Shown here piece after piece: positions 1 through 10,093 of a DNA stretch of 64,000 nt. The notes below the pieces were generated by a model. The model made no database searches. It was not told the DNA's origin and saw nothing but the letters and a program-made list of their open reading frames with translations. The stretch covers positions 309,844-373,843 of the forward strand of contig OV298644.1 in the NCBI GenBank assembly GCA_923172585.1, in the 5' to 3' direction. The position numbers and the translations under genes were made by a program. Origin of the DNA: Haemophilus influenzae (GTDB lineage: Bacteria > Pseudomonadota > Gammaproteobacteria > Enterobacterales > Pasteurellaceae). How positions within the stretch are numbered: the stretch's first letter is position 1; every line of letters begins with the position of its first letter.

Positions 1-94
1 GTATAAGCAGGCAGTGCAAGAAAAATATCATTTCTTTAGTTATGGCGATGCGATGTTTATTAATAAAAATTCTAATGTGAGAGGGTTAGAATAA
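1..94 (+). CDS. queA: QueA C-terminal end (tRNA epoxyqueuosine precursor synthesis), cut by window edge
   Basis: Only the last 30 codons are present, read in the frame beginning at base 2 and ending with TAA at 92-94. The translation contains FFSYGDAMFI, the conserved C-terminal signature of S-adenosylmethionine:tRNA ribosyltransferase-isomerase. QueA transfers and isomerises the ribose of SAM onto preQ1 in tRNA, the step after Tgt in queuosine synthesis, so the neighbouring tgt downstream supports the call. Most of the protein lies outside the window. Confidence 0.85.
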   Translation, partial: YKQAVQEKYHFFSYGDAMFINKNSNVRGLE

Positions 95-99
95 GTTGT

Positions 100-128
100 T
101 TGACTTGTAATTAGTCAGCACTTACAAT
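100..128 (+). promoter_or_regulatory. Strong sigma70-like promoter inside the queA-tgt gap
   Basis: TTGACT (100-105), a 17-base spacer and TACAAT (123-128) make a near-consensus promoter directed rightward. Predicted transcription would begin near 135, exactly at the foot of a 10-bp hairpin. No coding start follows for 300 bases, so the transcript is better explained as a small RNA antisense to the minus-strand peptide gene at 174-248, or as a tgt leader. Confidence 0.6.
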
Positions 129-173
129 AAAGAACAAGAGATGGCGGTAACCATCTCTTGTCGGCATCAACTA

Positions 174-248
174 CTAATAGCCAGTGCTACTTTTCAATAA
201 CAGGCAAAGTAGAATAATGATGACCAACTTAATCATAAATTTAGTCAT
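174..248 (-). CDS. Candidate Ibs-family type I toxin, 24-residue hydrophobic peptide
   Basis: The peptide ends in MIKLVIIILLCLLLKSSTGY. It aligns closely along its length with E. coli IbsC (MMRLVIILIVLLLISFSAY): a charged residue near the start, a run of aliphatic residues, and a small polar tail ending in tyrosine. The start chosen is ATG at 248-246. It is preceded by AAGGA about 7 bases upstream, a good ribosome site. A second in-frame ATG at 236 gives the 20-residue form. A longer frame opens at 368 but lacks a ribosome site and would add non-hydrophobic sequence. Ibs peptides insert in the inner membrane and depolarise it when their Sib antisense RNA is absent. The toxin role here is inferred from similarity and layout only. 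Confidence 0.6.
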   Translation of the reverse strand: MTKFMIKLVIIILLCLLLKSSTGY

Positions 249-315
249 ATTTTTATCCTTAGTATGATTAACAAACTCAGGATCTACGAAATAGCCCGAC
301 AGCGGCAACTGGCGG

Positions 316-344
316 ACTATCTTAGTAGATCCGCCTCTGCTCAA
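316..344 (-). promoter_or_regulatory. Possible promoter for the Ibs-like toxin mRNA
   Basis: On the minus strand TTGAGC (344-339), a 17-base spacer and GATAGT (321-316) match the sigma70 boxes at four of six positions each. A start near 309 would give a leader of about 60 bases before the toxin ATG. The hairpin at 135-160, followed on this strand by a T-rich stretch, could end the transcript. Confidence 0.35.
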
Positions 345-370
345 AGAGCATTGAAAATATGATATCACAA

Positions 371-1586
<1,216 letters not shown>

Positions 1587-1591
1587 TTAAT

Positions 1592-1634
1592 AAAAGTGCG
1601 GTAGAAAAATAAAACGTTTTTTGACCGCACTTTT
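1592..1634. terminator. Inverted uptake-signal pair serving as terminator after tgt
   Basis: AAAAGTGCGGT (1592-1602) and its inverse ACCGCACTTTT (1624-1634) form an 11-bp stem followed by T residues. Paired DNA-uptake signals used as intrinsic terminators are typical of Haemophilus. Confidence 0.75.
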
Positions 1635-1650
1635 TAACAAAGGAAATCTT

Positions 1651-2169
1651 ATGCAAATTCTTGAACCTCAACAATTCGCCACATGGAATGAACCTATTGA
1701 AATGCTTTATGCCTGTCATAGTAAGGTAAAACGTTTTTGTCGTCAGTTAAGCATTTTGCCTGATTATCTAGAAAAACACGGCTATACTCAGGCTGTATTA
1801 AATGATGTTGAGCAGATTTTAAGCTATTTCAATCGTGCCGCACCGTTACATCACGATGATGAAGAATTAGATTTTTTCCCTCAATTAGTCAAAGTGGCTC
1901 CGCAAACACAAACTTCCATTGATGAATTAGAAAAACAGCACGAATATTTGCATGAAAATTGGAATGCATTATCTGCACAGTTAGAAGAGCTTATTTCTGA
2001 ACAACGTCAAAATATTGATAAACATTTAATTGAACGCTTTATTCAAGGTTATGATCGTCATATTGCGTTAGAAGAGCCGTTATTTGAAATGGGGCGTGAA
2101 TGCTTAAGTGCGGATATTTTGACTGAAATGGGCAAGAACATGAGTGCTCGTCGTCAAGTTAAAGAATGA
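1651..2169 (+). CDS. Hemerythrin-like (HHE domain) cation-binding protein
   Basis: A 172-residue, mainly helical protein with histidine and acidic clusters of the hemerythrin HHE family: [10 protein letters not shown] near residue 25, [13 protein letters not shown] around 65-75, [11 protein letters not shown] near 100 and [12 protein letters not shown] near 145. These are spaced as expected for a four-helix di-iron site. ATG 1651 is preceded by AAAGGA and is preferred over an upstream in-frame start inside the terminator hairpin. Its TGA overlaps the ATG of the TusA-like gene by four bases (ATGA), so the two are translationally coupled. A role in iron or oxidative and nitrosative stress is inferred from relatives such as YtfE; the substrate is unknown. 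Confidence 0.75.
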   Translation: MQILEPQQFATWNEPIEMLYACHSKVKRFCRQLSILPDYLEKHGYTQAVLNDVEQILSYFNRAAPLHHDDEELDFFPQLVKVAPQTQTSIDELEKQHEYLHENWNALSAQLEELISEQRQNIDKHLIERFIQGYDRHIALEEPLFEMGRECLSADILTEMGKNMSARRQVKE

Positions 2170-2387
2170 AATATCAGCTCAATTTAACCGCACTTCGATG
2201 CCCCATTCCTCTTTTAAGTGCCAAAAAAGCCTTAAAAAATTTGAATAAAAATGATGAGCTAATGTTGATCTTAAACCTTGAAAGTGCGGTGGAAAATTTT
2301 TCTATTTTTGCCGAAGAAAATTCTGTTGCTTTGGTTGAGCAATATTACGCTTCGGAAAAAGAATTTATCGTTATCTTGAAAAAATAA
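2166..2387 (+). CDS. TusA/SirA-family sulfur-carrier-like protein
   Basis: A 73-residue protein of the TusA (SirA/YedF/YeeD) family. The catalytic cysteine motif RCPIPLL is near residue 12, followed by the short alpha-beta fold typical of sulfur carriers. These proteins hold persulfide sulfur on the CPxP cysteine and hand it to acceptors. Start and stop codons overlap with the upstream hemerythrin-like gene, suggesting a joint redox or sulfur function. Two uptake signals in opposite orientation (about 2186 and 2282) lie inside this short reading frame. The specific acceptor is unknown. Confidence 0.8.
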   Translation: MKYQLNLTALRCPIPLLSAKKALKNLNKNDELMLILNLESAVENFSIFAEENSVALVEQYYASEKEFIVILKK

Positions 2388-2494
2388 AATTAATCGCCAT
2401 AACGTAGGATATTGGGCTTAGTTCGCCTTTCCCAATGAAGCAATTTATGGTATTTTACGCAAAATTTTTAACTTAAATTAATAAGGAAAACACA

Positions 2495-2788
2495 ATGGAA
2501 GCACAAAGCCCAATGTCCACGCTATTTATTTTCGTGATCTTTGGTTTAATTTTCTACTTTATGATTTATCGCCCGCAAGCTAAACGCAATAAAGAACATA
2601 AAAAATTGATGTCTGAGCTTGCAAAAGGTACTGAAGTTTTAACCGCTGGTGGTTTAATCGGCAAAATTACTAAAGTAACCGAAGGTAGCGATAGCATCGT
2701 GATTGCGTTAAACGACACGACAGAAATTACGATTAATCGTAACTACATTGTGAGCGTTCTTCCTAAAGGTTCATTAAAATCACTTTAA
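2495..2788 (+). CDS. yajC: Sec translocon accessory subunit YajC
   Basis: A 97-residue protein with one N-terminal membrane helix (about residues 7-24, LFIFVIFGLIFYFMIYRP) and a cytoplasmic domain containing the family motif GTEVLTAGGLIGKI around residue 45. YajC associates with SecDF at the inner membrane. It is followed by secD and secF in the standard order. A good AAGGA ribosome site precedes the ATG. Confidence 0.95.
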   Translation: MEAQSPMSTLFIFVIFGLIFYFMIYRPQAKRNKEHKKLMSELAKGTEVLTAGGLIGKITKVTEGSDSIVIALNDTTEITINRNYIVSVLPKGSLKSL

Positions 2789-2857
2789 GAGTAACATTAA
2801 ATTATTTTCCAGAGCCACGAATTGTGGCTCTGTGCGTTAGAAAAGAAAAGGAAAACT

Positions 2858-4708
2858 ATGTTAAACCGTTATCCATTATGGAAGAATTTGATGGTTATTT
2901 TTATTGTGGCCATCGGGATTTTATATTCTCTTCCAAATATTTATGGTGAAGATCCTGCGGTGCAAATTTCCGGTACACGCGGTCAAGAAGCAAATACTAG
3001 CGTGCTTGGACAAGTTCAAGATGTGCTTAAAACCAATAATCTTCCAACCAAATCTATCGTGCTTGAGAATGGCTCAATTCTAGCTCGTTTTACTAATACC
3101 GATGATCAACTTCTTGCTAAAGATAAAATTGCTGAACGTCTTGGCAATAATTACACCACCGCATTAAATCTTGCTCCAGCCACTCCAGCTTGGTTAAGTA
3201 TGTTTGGTGCAGATCCTATGAAATGGGGATTAGACTTACGCGGTGGGGTTCGTTTTTTGATGGAAGTCGATATGAATGCCGCACTTGTAAAACGCCAAGA
3301 GCAATTACAAGATAGTTTGCGTGGCGAACTTCGTAAAGAAAAAATTCAATATACTGCCATTAAAAATACTGAGCATTTTGGTACGTTGATAACCTTAGCT
3401 AATGTGAGCCAGCGTGCTAAAGCTGAGCGAATTATTCGCCAATTACATCCAACATTAGATATTACTGAGCCTGATGCTGATAGTATTAATTTAGGGCTAT
3501 CTACTGCAGCATTAAATGAAGCACGCGACTTAGCCATTGAGCAAAACTTAACGATTTTACGTAAACGTGTTGCTGAATTAGGTGTTGCAGAAGCGGTAAT
3601 TCAACGTCAAGGTGCGGAGCGTATTGTGATTGAATTACCAGGTGTTCAAGATACTGCACGCGCAAAAGAAATTTTAGGGGCAACGGCAACACTTGAGTTT
3701 CGTATCGTAAATCAAAATGTTACGGCTGATGCTATTTCTCGTAATATGTTACCAGCTGATTCGGAAGTTAAATATGATCGCCAAGGTCATCCTGTTGCTC
3801 TATTTAAACGTGCCGTATTAGGTGGGGAGCATATTATTAATTCAAGCTCTGGTTTGGATCAACATTCAAGCACGCCGCAAGTGAGTGTAACCTTGGATAG
3901 CGAAGGTGGCGAGATTATGTCTCAGACCACTAAAAAATATTACAAGAAACCAATGGCAACGCTTTATGTTGAATATAAAGATAACGGTAAAAAAGATGAA
4001 AATGGTAAAACTATTTTAGAAAAGCATGAAGAAGTGATTAATGTTGCAACAATTCAAGGACGTTTTGGTTCTAATTTCCAAATTACTGGTGTTGATAGCA
4101 TTGCGGAAGCACATAATCTTTCTACCTTATTGAAATCTGGCGCATTAATTGCACCAATTCAAATTGTTGAAGAACGCACAATTGGCCCATCATTAGGTGC
4201 GCAAAACGTAGAGCAAGGGATTAATGCGAGTCTTTGGGGATTAGTTGCTGTTATTGCCTTTATGTTGTTTTACTACAAAATGTTTGGTGTGATTGCAAGT
4301 TTTGCACTTGTTATTAATATCGTATTACTTGTGGGATTAATGTCTATTTTACCCGGCGCGACACTTTCAATGCCGGGTATTGCGGGTATCGTTTTAACTT
4401 TAGGTATGTCAGTAGATGCGAATGTATTGATTTTTGAACGTATTAAAGAAGAAATTCGTAATGGTCGTTCAATTCAGCAAGCCATTAATGAAGGTTATAA
4501 CGGCGCATTTACTTCTATTTTTGATGCAAACTTAACCACAATCTTAACCGCAATTATTCTATACGCGGTAGGAACAGGCCCAATTCAAGGTTTTGCGATT
4601 ACGCTTTCACTTGGTGTTGCGATTTCTATGTTTACCGCGATTACTGGAACTCGCGCATTAGTTAATGCCCTTTACGGCGGCAAACAACTTAAAAAATTAT
4701 TAATTTAG
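2858..4708 (+). CDS. secD: Protein translocase subunit SecD
   Basis: SecD uses the proton gradient to pull exported proteins through SecYEG. The 616-residue product has an N-terminal membrane helix, a large periplasmic domain, and five C-terminal helices after about residue 455. Visible signatures are WGLDLRGGVRF near residue 125, GPSLGAQNVEQG near 445 and GMSVDANVLIFERIKEE near 520, including the conserved aspartate of the transport helix. ATG 2858 is chosen over an upstream in-frame start at 2822 because AAAAGGAAAA precedes it and MLNRYPLWKN matches the family. It lies 7 bases upstream of secF. Confidence 0.96.
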   Translation: MLNRYPLWKNLMVIFIVAIGILYSLPNIYGEDPAVQISGTRGQEANTSVLGQVQDVLKTNNLPTKSIVLENGSILARFTNTDDQLLAKDKIAERLGNNYTTALNLAPATPAWLSMFGADPMKWGLDLRGGVRFLMEVDMNAALVKRQEQLQDSLRGELRKEKIQYTAIKNTEHFGTLITLANVSQRAKAERIIRQLHPTLDITEPDADSINLGLSTAALNEARDLAIEQNLTILRKRVAELGVAEAVIQRQGAERIVIELPGVQDTARAKEILGATATLEFRIVNQNVTADAISRNMLPADSEVKYDRQGHPVALFKRAVLGGEHIINSSSGLDQHSSTPQVSVTLDSEGGEIMSQTTKKYYKKPMATLYVEYKDNGKKDENGKTILEKHEEVINVATIQGRFGSNFQITGVDSIAEAHNLSTLLKSGALIAPIQIVEERTIGPSLGAQNVEQGINASLWGLVAVIAFMLFYYKMFGVIASFALVINIVLLVGLMSILPGATLSMPGIAGIVLTLGMSVDANVLIFERIKEEIRNGRSIQQAINEGYNGAFTSIFDANLTTILTAIILYAVGTGPIQGFAITLSLGVAISMFTAITGTRALVNALYGGKQLKKLLI

Positions 4709-4715
4709 GCGGGAA

Positions 4716-5693
4716 ATGATGAAACTTTTTACAAAAGATAAAGACGGACATTTTATCCGTGAAATCAATGGGATAAAGCTCCCGTTCCCATTGACTGAAT
4801 TTATGAAAGTGCGTAAATTGGGTTATATATTATCCGCACTTTTAATGGTAATTTCTCTATTTTTTATTATTACCAAAGGATTTAACTGGGGCTTAGATTT
4901 TACTGGTGGAGTGGTATTTGATACTCACTTCTCGCAGTCCGCTAACCTTGAACAAATTCGTAGTAAACTTCACGAAAATGGAATTGAAAGCCCAGTTGTT
5001 CAAACCACAGGATCGGTTCAGGATGTGATGATTCGTTTACCTGCAAGTAATAATGATTCTACCATTGGTGAACACGTCAAAAGTATGCTACAGAATGTAG
5101 ATAAAGACATTCAAATTCGCAGTATTGAGTTCGTTGGCCCAAATGTTGGTGAAGAATTAGCACAAGGTGCGGTATATGCGACTTTAGCGACATTAGCAAT
5201 GGTGCTTATTTATGTGGGGTCACGTTTTGAATGGCGTTTAGGCTTTGGCAGTATCGCTTCTCTTGCGCACGACGTCATTATTACGCTAGGGGTATTCTCT
5301 GCATTACAAATTGAAATTGATCTTACTTTTGTCGCAGCGATTTTATCTGTGGTGGGTTACTCCATCAACGATAGTATTGTGGTATTTGACCGGGTTCGTG
5401 AAAATTTCCGAAAAATTAGACGATTGGATACGATTGATATTATTGATATTTCTTTAACGCAAACTTTATCAAGAACTATCATTACTTCGGTTACTACATT
5501 AGTTGTCGTGATGGCATTGTTCTTCTTTGGTGGTCCTTCCATTCATAACTTTTCACTTGCTTTACTCGTAGGTATTGGATTTGGTACTTATTCCTCGATT
5601 TTTGTTGCCATCGCCATTGCATACGATGTTGGTTTACGTCGTGAACATATGATCCCACCTAAAGTAGATAAAGAAATTGATGAATTACCTTAG
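4716..5693 (+). CDS. secF: Protein translocase subunit SecF
   Basis: Partner of SecD in the six-plus-six-helix SecDF complex. The 325-residue protein shows WGLDFTGGVVFDT near residue 60, VGPNVGEELAQGA near 145 and GYSINDSIVVFDRVREN near 220, the last carrying conserved residues of the proton-relay region. The N-terminus MMKLFTKDKD has two ATGs, at 4716 and 4719, and either may be used. It is the last gene of the yajC-secD-secF operon, followed by a terminator. Confidence 0.96.
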   Translation: MMKLFTKDKDGHFIREINGIKLPFPLTEFMKVRKLGYILSALLMVISLFFIITKGFNWGLDFTGGVVFDTHFSQSANLEQIRSKLHENGIESPVVQTTGSVQDVMIRLPASNNDSTIGEHVKSMLQNVDKDIQIRSIEFVGPNVGEELAQGAVYATLATLAMVLIYVGSRFEWRLGFGSIASLAHDVIITLGVFSALQIEIDLTFVAAILSVVGYSINDSIVVFDRVRENFRKIRRLDTIDIIDISLTQTLSRTIITSVTTLVVVMALFFFGGPSIHNFSLALLVGIGFGTYSSIFVAIAIAYDVGLRREHMIPPKVDKEIDELP

Positions 5694-5720
5694 TTAATTT
5701 ACTTTTAGAATAAATTAAAA

Positions 5721-5760
5721 AAATAGTTAATCGAAAATTTACGATTAACTATTTTTTATT
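5721..5760. terminator. Bidirectional terminator between secF and the convergent permease gene
   Basis: AAATAGTTAATCG (5721-5733) pairs perfectly with CGATTAACTATTT (5742-5754), with A runs to the left and T runs to the right. It can end transcription from both convergent genes. Confidence 0.85.
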
Positions 5761-5807
5761 TATATAAAGCTCTAATTGAAATAGACTACTTAAAATTCAA
5801 AGATTAT

Positions 5808-6857
5808 TTAATCTTGAGGTAAGGCATTTATTACGGCCTTTACTAAAGTGGCTAAAGGAATGGCAAAGAATACACCCCAAAATCCCCATAAACCGCCAAA
5901 AATTAATACTGAAATGATAATAATTAGTGGATGTAAATTGACGGCTTCAGAAAATAAATAAGGCACAAGGAGATTTCCATCTAAAAGTTGGCTTACAGCA
6001 AAAGCAATAATGATGTACCAAAATGTTGGGCTGATTCCAAACTGGAATAAAGCAACCAATGCAACAGGAATCGTGACAATAACTGCGCCAATATAGGGGA
6101 CGAGAACTGAAAGACCCACCGCAAAAGCCAATAAGAGCGGATAATTTAGCCCGAAAATTAAGAAAATAATATAAGTGATTAAAGTGACAATCAGTATTTC
6201 TAATAATTTTCCGTGAATGTAATTAGAAATTTGTTGTTGCATCTCTTTCCATACTTTGAAAGCTAAGTTTCTATTTTTCGGTAAGAAACGGCTAACGCCT
6301 TGTAAAAGTTCTGATTTATCTTTCAACATAAAAAACATCATTAATGGCACTAAAAAGGCATAAATCCCTAAAGAAACCAAGTTCATAATAGAGGCTAAAG
6401 AAAGTTTTACAGCAGATTCGCCAAAACCAAGGATTTTTTCTCGCACAGAATTGAAAATAGAATCAACCATTGAATAATCAATAAGTTCAGGATAATTTTT
6501 GGGTAAATTGAGTAGCCATTCATTAGATTTATTAAACATAGCGGGCAAATCACTTAATAAGGAAATAGTTTGATTCCACAACATTGGCACCAATACCAAA
6601 AAGAAAACTGCTGCTAGACCAATAAAACTACCGAAAATAAGAATTGTCGCTAACATTCTTGGGCATTTTAAATATTGATTTAAAAAATTGATTGGTATTT
6701 CAAGTAAATAGGATAGCACTAGAGCAATCAACAAAGGTGCAATTAAATCTCCAAAAAAATAAATGGAGATAAAGCCAAATAATAATATAGCTAATAGTCC
6801 CATCGCTTGTGGATCACTTAAACGGCGTGAGTACCAGCTTTTCAACATTTCTAGCAT
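5808..6857 (-). CDS. AI-2E/PerM-family inner-membrane permease
   Basis: A 349-residue polytopic protein of the AI-2 exporter (PerM/YdiK/YhhQ-like UPF0118) family. Two helices lie near residues 20-80, a longer soluble region near 90-150, then five to six more helices to the C-terminus. The conserved segment [20 protein letters not shown] is near residue 235 and the [16 protein letters not shown] region near 310. Members have been linked to AI-2 export or to sodium/proton exchange, so the substrate here cannot be assigned. It is convergent with secF and divergent from the arsC-like gene. Confidence 0.8.
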   Translation of the reverse strand: MLEMLKSWYSRRLSDPQAMGLLAILLFGFISIYFFGDLIAPLLIALVLSYLLEIPINFLNQYLKCPRMLATILIFGSFIGLAAVFFLVLVPMLWNQTISLLSDLPAMFNKSNEWLLNLPKNYPELIDYSMVDSIFNSVREKILGFGESAVKLSLASIMNLVSLGIYAFLVPLMMFFMLKDKSELLQGVSRFLPKNRNLAFKVWKEMQQQISNYIHGKLLEILIVTLITYIIFLIFGLNYPLLLAFAVGLSVLVPYIGAVIVTIPVALVALFQFGISPTFWYIIIAFAVSQLLDGNLLVPYLFSEAVNLHPLIIIISVLIFGGLWGFWGVFFAIPLATLVKAVINALPQD

Positions 6858-6934
6858 AATTTCTTTTCCTGTAAGTATTTTTCGCCATTATAAGTTAAAA
6901 TTTACAGTGTTTATAGCTACTAAGAGGAAATCCT

Positions 6935-7285
6935 ATGTCTGTTATTATTTATCACAACCCACATTGCTCAAAAAGTCGTGAAACGCTAGCATTATTAGAA
7001 AATAAAGGTATTCAGCCGATTATTGAACTGTATTTGCAAAAGCAGTATTCCGTTAATGAATTACAAAGCATTGCCAAAAAATTAGGAATTGATGATATTC
7101 GCCAAATGATGCGCACGAAAGATGAACTATATAAAAGCTTAAATTTAGATAATTTAGATCTTTCTCAAGCAGAATTATTTAAAGCGATAAGTGAACATTC
7201 AGCACTTATTGAACGCCCAATTGTTATTAATGGCGATAAAGCTAAAATCGGGCGTCCGCCAGAAACTGTACTTGAGATTTTGTAA
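6935..7285 (+). CDS. ArsC-family thioredoxin-fold reductase (YfgD-like)
   Basis: A 116-residue protein of the ArsC family. HNPHCSKSRETLALL near residue 7 carries the CxxxxR catalytic cysteine. The conserved RPIVINGDKAKIGRPPE region near residue 90 supplies the anion-binding arginines. Closest in form to YfgD, a housekeeping ArsC paralogue. No ars operon partner (ArsB, ArsR) is nearby, so arsenate resistance is possible but not shown. AGAGGA precedes the ATG. Confidence 0.8.
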   Translation: MSVIIYHNPHCSKSRETLALLENKGIQPIIELYLQKQYSVNELQSIAKKLGIDDIRQMMRTKDELYKSLNLDNLDLSQAELFKAISEHSALIERPIVINGDKAKIGRPPETVLEIL

Positions 7286-7312
7286 TTTAAACGTTTGCAT
7301 GTATAATACACC

Positions 7313-7342
7313 AGCCGTGGAAATCCTTCCGCGGCTTTTTTA
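7313..7342 (+). terminator. Intrinsic terminator after the arsC-like gene
   Basis: AGCCGTGGAA pairs with TTCCGCGGCT through one G-U pair and is followed by six T residues, about 11 bases before the arfA start. Confidence 0.7.
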
Positions 7343-7352
7343 AGGAAAATTT

Positions 7353-7598
7353 ATGAGAAAGAAACAAAAAAGTGCGGTTGAAAATGAAACCGTTTATTTG
7401 CACACTCGAGGCGTGATAAAAGATAATGCAGTGATGGCATTGCTAGGCGATAAATTATTTCGTCAGCGTGTTGAGAAAAAACGTAAAGGGAAAGGCAGTT
7501 ACCAACGTAAGGCGAAACACCTAGGGAAAATGTTTGAAAAGCCCGATTATAAATTTTTTGATTACAGAAACTTTATAATCGGGTTTTTCTTAGGTTAA
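7353..7598 (+). CDS. arfA: Alternative ribosome-rescue factor A
   Basis: ArfA binds the empty A site of ribosomes stalled on nonstop mRNA and recruits RF2 when trans-translation fails. Residues 20-60 contain [20 protein letters not shown] followed by [15 protein letters not shown], matching the E. coli ArfA core almost residue for residue. The last 20 codons overlap a strong terminator hairpin (7542-7583). Most transcripts should therefore end before the stop codon and produce a tagged, degraded protein unless tmRNA is limiting. The full 81-residue form ends in the hydrophobic tail FIIGFFLG, as in other ArfA precursors. An uptake signal lies in the 5' coding region (7370-7378). Confidence 0.93.
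   Translation: MRKKQKSAVENETVYLHTRGVIKDNAVMALLGDKLFRQRVEKKRKGKGSYQRKAKHLGKMFEKPDYKFFDYRNFIIGFFLG
7542..7590 (+). terminator. Terminator hairpin inside the arfA reading frame
   Basis: CCCGATTATAAA (7542-7553) pairs perfectly with TTTATAATCGGG (7572-7583) and is followed by TTTTT before the arfA stop at 7596-7598. This is a complete intrinsic terminator inside coding sequence. It gives nonstop mRNA, the self-regulatory device described for arfA. Confidence 0.85.
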
Positions 7599-7616
7599 AA
7601 TAATAAGGAGTAAAAT

Positions 7617-7913
7617 ATGTCAAAACAGCCTCAAATTCTACTTAATAATACGTGGAATGTGCGTATTAGTGATCCCGGAGAGGAGGGGGCAAAAAGCCAT
7701 TTCTTTGAAACGATTTATTTAACTCTAACAGCTTATTTTGAAGAAAATAACATACGCTATGAATTTGTGCGTAAAGTGGAGGATCAAATAAAAATTCAGC
7801 GTTCTTTTACAGAGTTAAATGAATTGTTCAAATTTTTAGGGGATTATTTTGATCCCGTCTCGATTGGTCTAGTCGGTGTGAAAATTGGAAACTTAGGGAT
7901 AAAATTAGAATAA
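7617..7913 (+). CDS. Small conserved-looking protein of unknown function
   Basis: A 98-residue protein preceded by a clear AAGGAG ribosome site and followed by an uptake-signal terminator. No signal peptide or membrane segment is apparent. Composition is acidic in the middle (FEENNIRYEFVRKVEDQIKI) with a hydrophobic C-terminal part. I do not recognise a catalytic motif. Base usage and spacing match the neighbouring intact genes, so it is very likely expressed. It may belong to one of the Pasteurellaceae-restricted DUF families. Confidence 0.7.
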   Translation: MSKQPQILLNNTWNVRISDPGEEGAKSHFFETIYLTLTAYFEENNIRYEFVRKVEDQIKIQRSFTELNELFKFLGDYFDPVSIGLVGVKIGNLGIKLE

Positions 7914-7973
7914 AATATTGATTAATCTATAAAATTTCACACTATATTTTACGATTATTGTAAAACAAAGATC

Positions 7974-8019
7974 GCACTTTAATGATATAAATTACATAAA
8001 AAAGTGCGGTTATTTTTTC
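7974..8019. terminator. Uptake-signal hairpin between convergent genes
   Basis: An imperfect inverted uptake-signal pair (GCACTTT at 7974-7980 and AAAGTGCGGT at 8001-8010) is followed by T-rich sequence. It lies between the plus-strand unknown gene and minus-strand deaD. Confidence 0.55.
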
Positions 8020-8126
8020 TTTATTTTGATAAGAAAAATAGATTACTTAGCAACAAATTTCACTGTAGACAATATAATGATGTCTTGAAATTCTTGTTGT
8101 TAAGTGTATGTAAAGTCTTAGACGAT

Positions 8127-9973
8127 TTATTTAAAGAACGTTGATCTACGATTACAACGTGCTTTGTTGCTAAAAGTGCGTTTACTTTTTTCATTAAATT
8201 TACGATTTCAACGATTATCATTGCCGCATTCATGTCCGCACTTTCCTCGGAAATTATCACCACGACCTTTACGTTTACCGTTAAATTCATCGCTGTCACG
8301 GGAATTATCAGATTTTACTGCACCTACGAAAGACATTTACATTTGTGTATTCAATACGCGTGTTTTTCCGAATTGTTGCAATAATTTTTTCGGCATACAT
8401 TGAGGCAATTCATCGGTAGTGTAGTCATCATAAAGTTTAATATGGCCAATATAACGGCTGTTAATATCGCCTTCGTTAGCAATGGCACCAACGATATGGC
8501 GAACTTCTACACCATCTGCACGACCGACTTCGATACGATATAAATCAATTGGTTGTAGATTTCCATAGCTTTTACGTTCGCCACGACGTTCAGCTGAACG
8601 TGGATTTTCATGGTGAGCGCCTCGTTCATTACGATCACGACCACGTTACTCCATTGGCGGATCAGGTGGAAGAATGAATTTTTGATAACCCTGCAGCAGC
8701 ATCAACATTGCTGCAGCAATATCTTCTTGATCAAGAGCGGCTGTGAATAAGTCATCTTATAAACTACGATATTGATCTAAAGCGTGATCCTCGAATTGTA
8801 TCGTAATTATGTCGACAAATTTTTTTCGTCGGAATTATTGTAACACAAGATGCTTTGGCAATTCTAATTCATTAATACCTTTTTTCATTAGGTGTTCAAT
8901 ATTACGAAGTAAACGACGCTTGCGAGGTTCATCGAATAATAAAGCAATACCAGAATGACTAGTACGATTTGTACGTCCAATTCGGTGTACATAAGATTCT
9001 GCATAAAGCGGAATTTCGTAGTTCACCACTAGACTGATACGTTCAATATCAATACCGAGTGCAGTGATATCGTTTGCCACATTAATATCTAAATTGACGT
9101 TACGTAAGTCTTTTAGCGTTTCTTCGCTAAATTGTTGTGTCATATCTCCATTAAGTGCGGCAGAACGTATACCATTATTTTCAAGTAGTTCGGTAATGTC
9201 TAACTTGCCAGTTTTAGTACGAGCAAAAATAATCGCTGCATCAAAATCTTCCACTTCTAAGAATCGAAGAAGAGCTTCGTTTTTACGCACGCCGTGTACA
9301 TACCAACAACTTTGGTCGATATCTGGGGCATTTTCGTTATTCACTTTGATCTTCACTTCTTGTGGATCATTCATAAAACGTTTCGTAATACGACGGATCG
9401 GTTCAGGCATTGTTGCAGAGAATAACGCAGTTTGATGATTTTCTGGTAATTCTGCCATGACGGTTTCAACATCATCAATGAAACCCATACATAGCATATC
9501 ATCGGCTTCAGCTAATACGATAAAACGAAGTTCAAAAAGATTTAATGTTCCTCAACGAATATAGTCAAGAATACGGGATGGTGTAGCCACAACCACTTGT
9601 ACGCCTAGTTACAATGCAAGAAGTTGGATGTCATAACGTTGGCCACCATATAAGGTAACAATACGAGTGCGATATGTATATTTAGAAAATTGATCGCACG
9701 CATCGGCATCTTGAATAGCAAGTTCGCGTGTAGCTTCTATCACTAACATTTGTGGACGTTTTCCACTTTGATCATTTCCGCGAATAACGGCAGTGCATAG
9801 CCAGCAGTTTCACCACTACCCGTTTATGCTTTACCTAAAACATCGCTGCCACTGAGCAAATGCGGATTACAACATTGAAGAATTGCATTTGTTTATTCAA
9901 TACGCTATTTCCGAATAGCTTTCAAAATTAATTCAGGTAAGCCTATGTCATTAACAGTAATTTTGTCAGTCAT
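8127..9973 (-). pseudogene. deaD: ATP-dependent DEAD-box RNA helicase DeaD (CsdA), interrupted
   Basis: Cold-shock RNA helicase of about 613 codons, read from ATG 9973 to TAA 8127. Homology is continuous: the helicase core ([61 protein letters not shown]) and the basic C-terminal RNA-binding tail ending RRSTFFK. The frame is cut by about a dozen stops and at least one frameshift near 9790. Key residues are also changed: the Walker A motif reads GSGET where GSGKT is expected, and the DEAD box reads AEAD. The damage is mostly single substitutions. It shares this state with nlpI and pnp, so either a dead block or poor consensus is possible. In E. coli the order pnp-nlpI-deaD is the same. Confidence 0.85.
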
Positions 9974-10093
9974 TAATATAATTGAATATATATAAGGAAA
10001 GTTAAAATCGCCTTCGGTTTATCAAGTTGACCAGAGCGATATGAATACTTCTATTCGATCAACTGCAAAGACCGGTAAGTTTTCGATCGATTT

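Noticed and set aside
174..368. A 64-codon version of the Ibs-like gene starting at 368
   Set aside because: No ribosome site at 368, the added 40 residues are not hydrophobic and overlap the terminator and promoter elements; the ATG at 248 has AAGGA at the right distance.
6935..7285. Arsenic-resistance locus
   Set aside because: Only a YfgD-like ArsC is present; no arsR, arsB or acr3 nearby.
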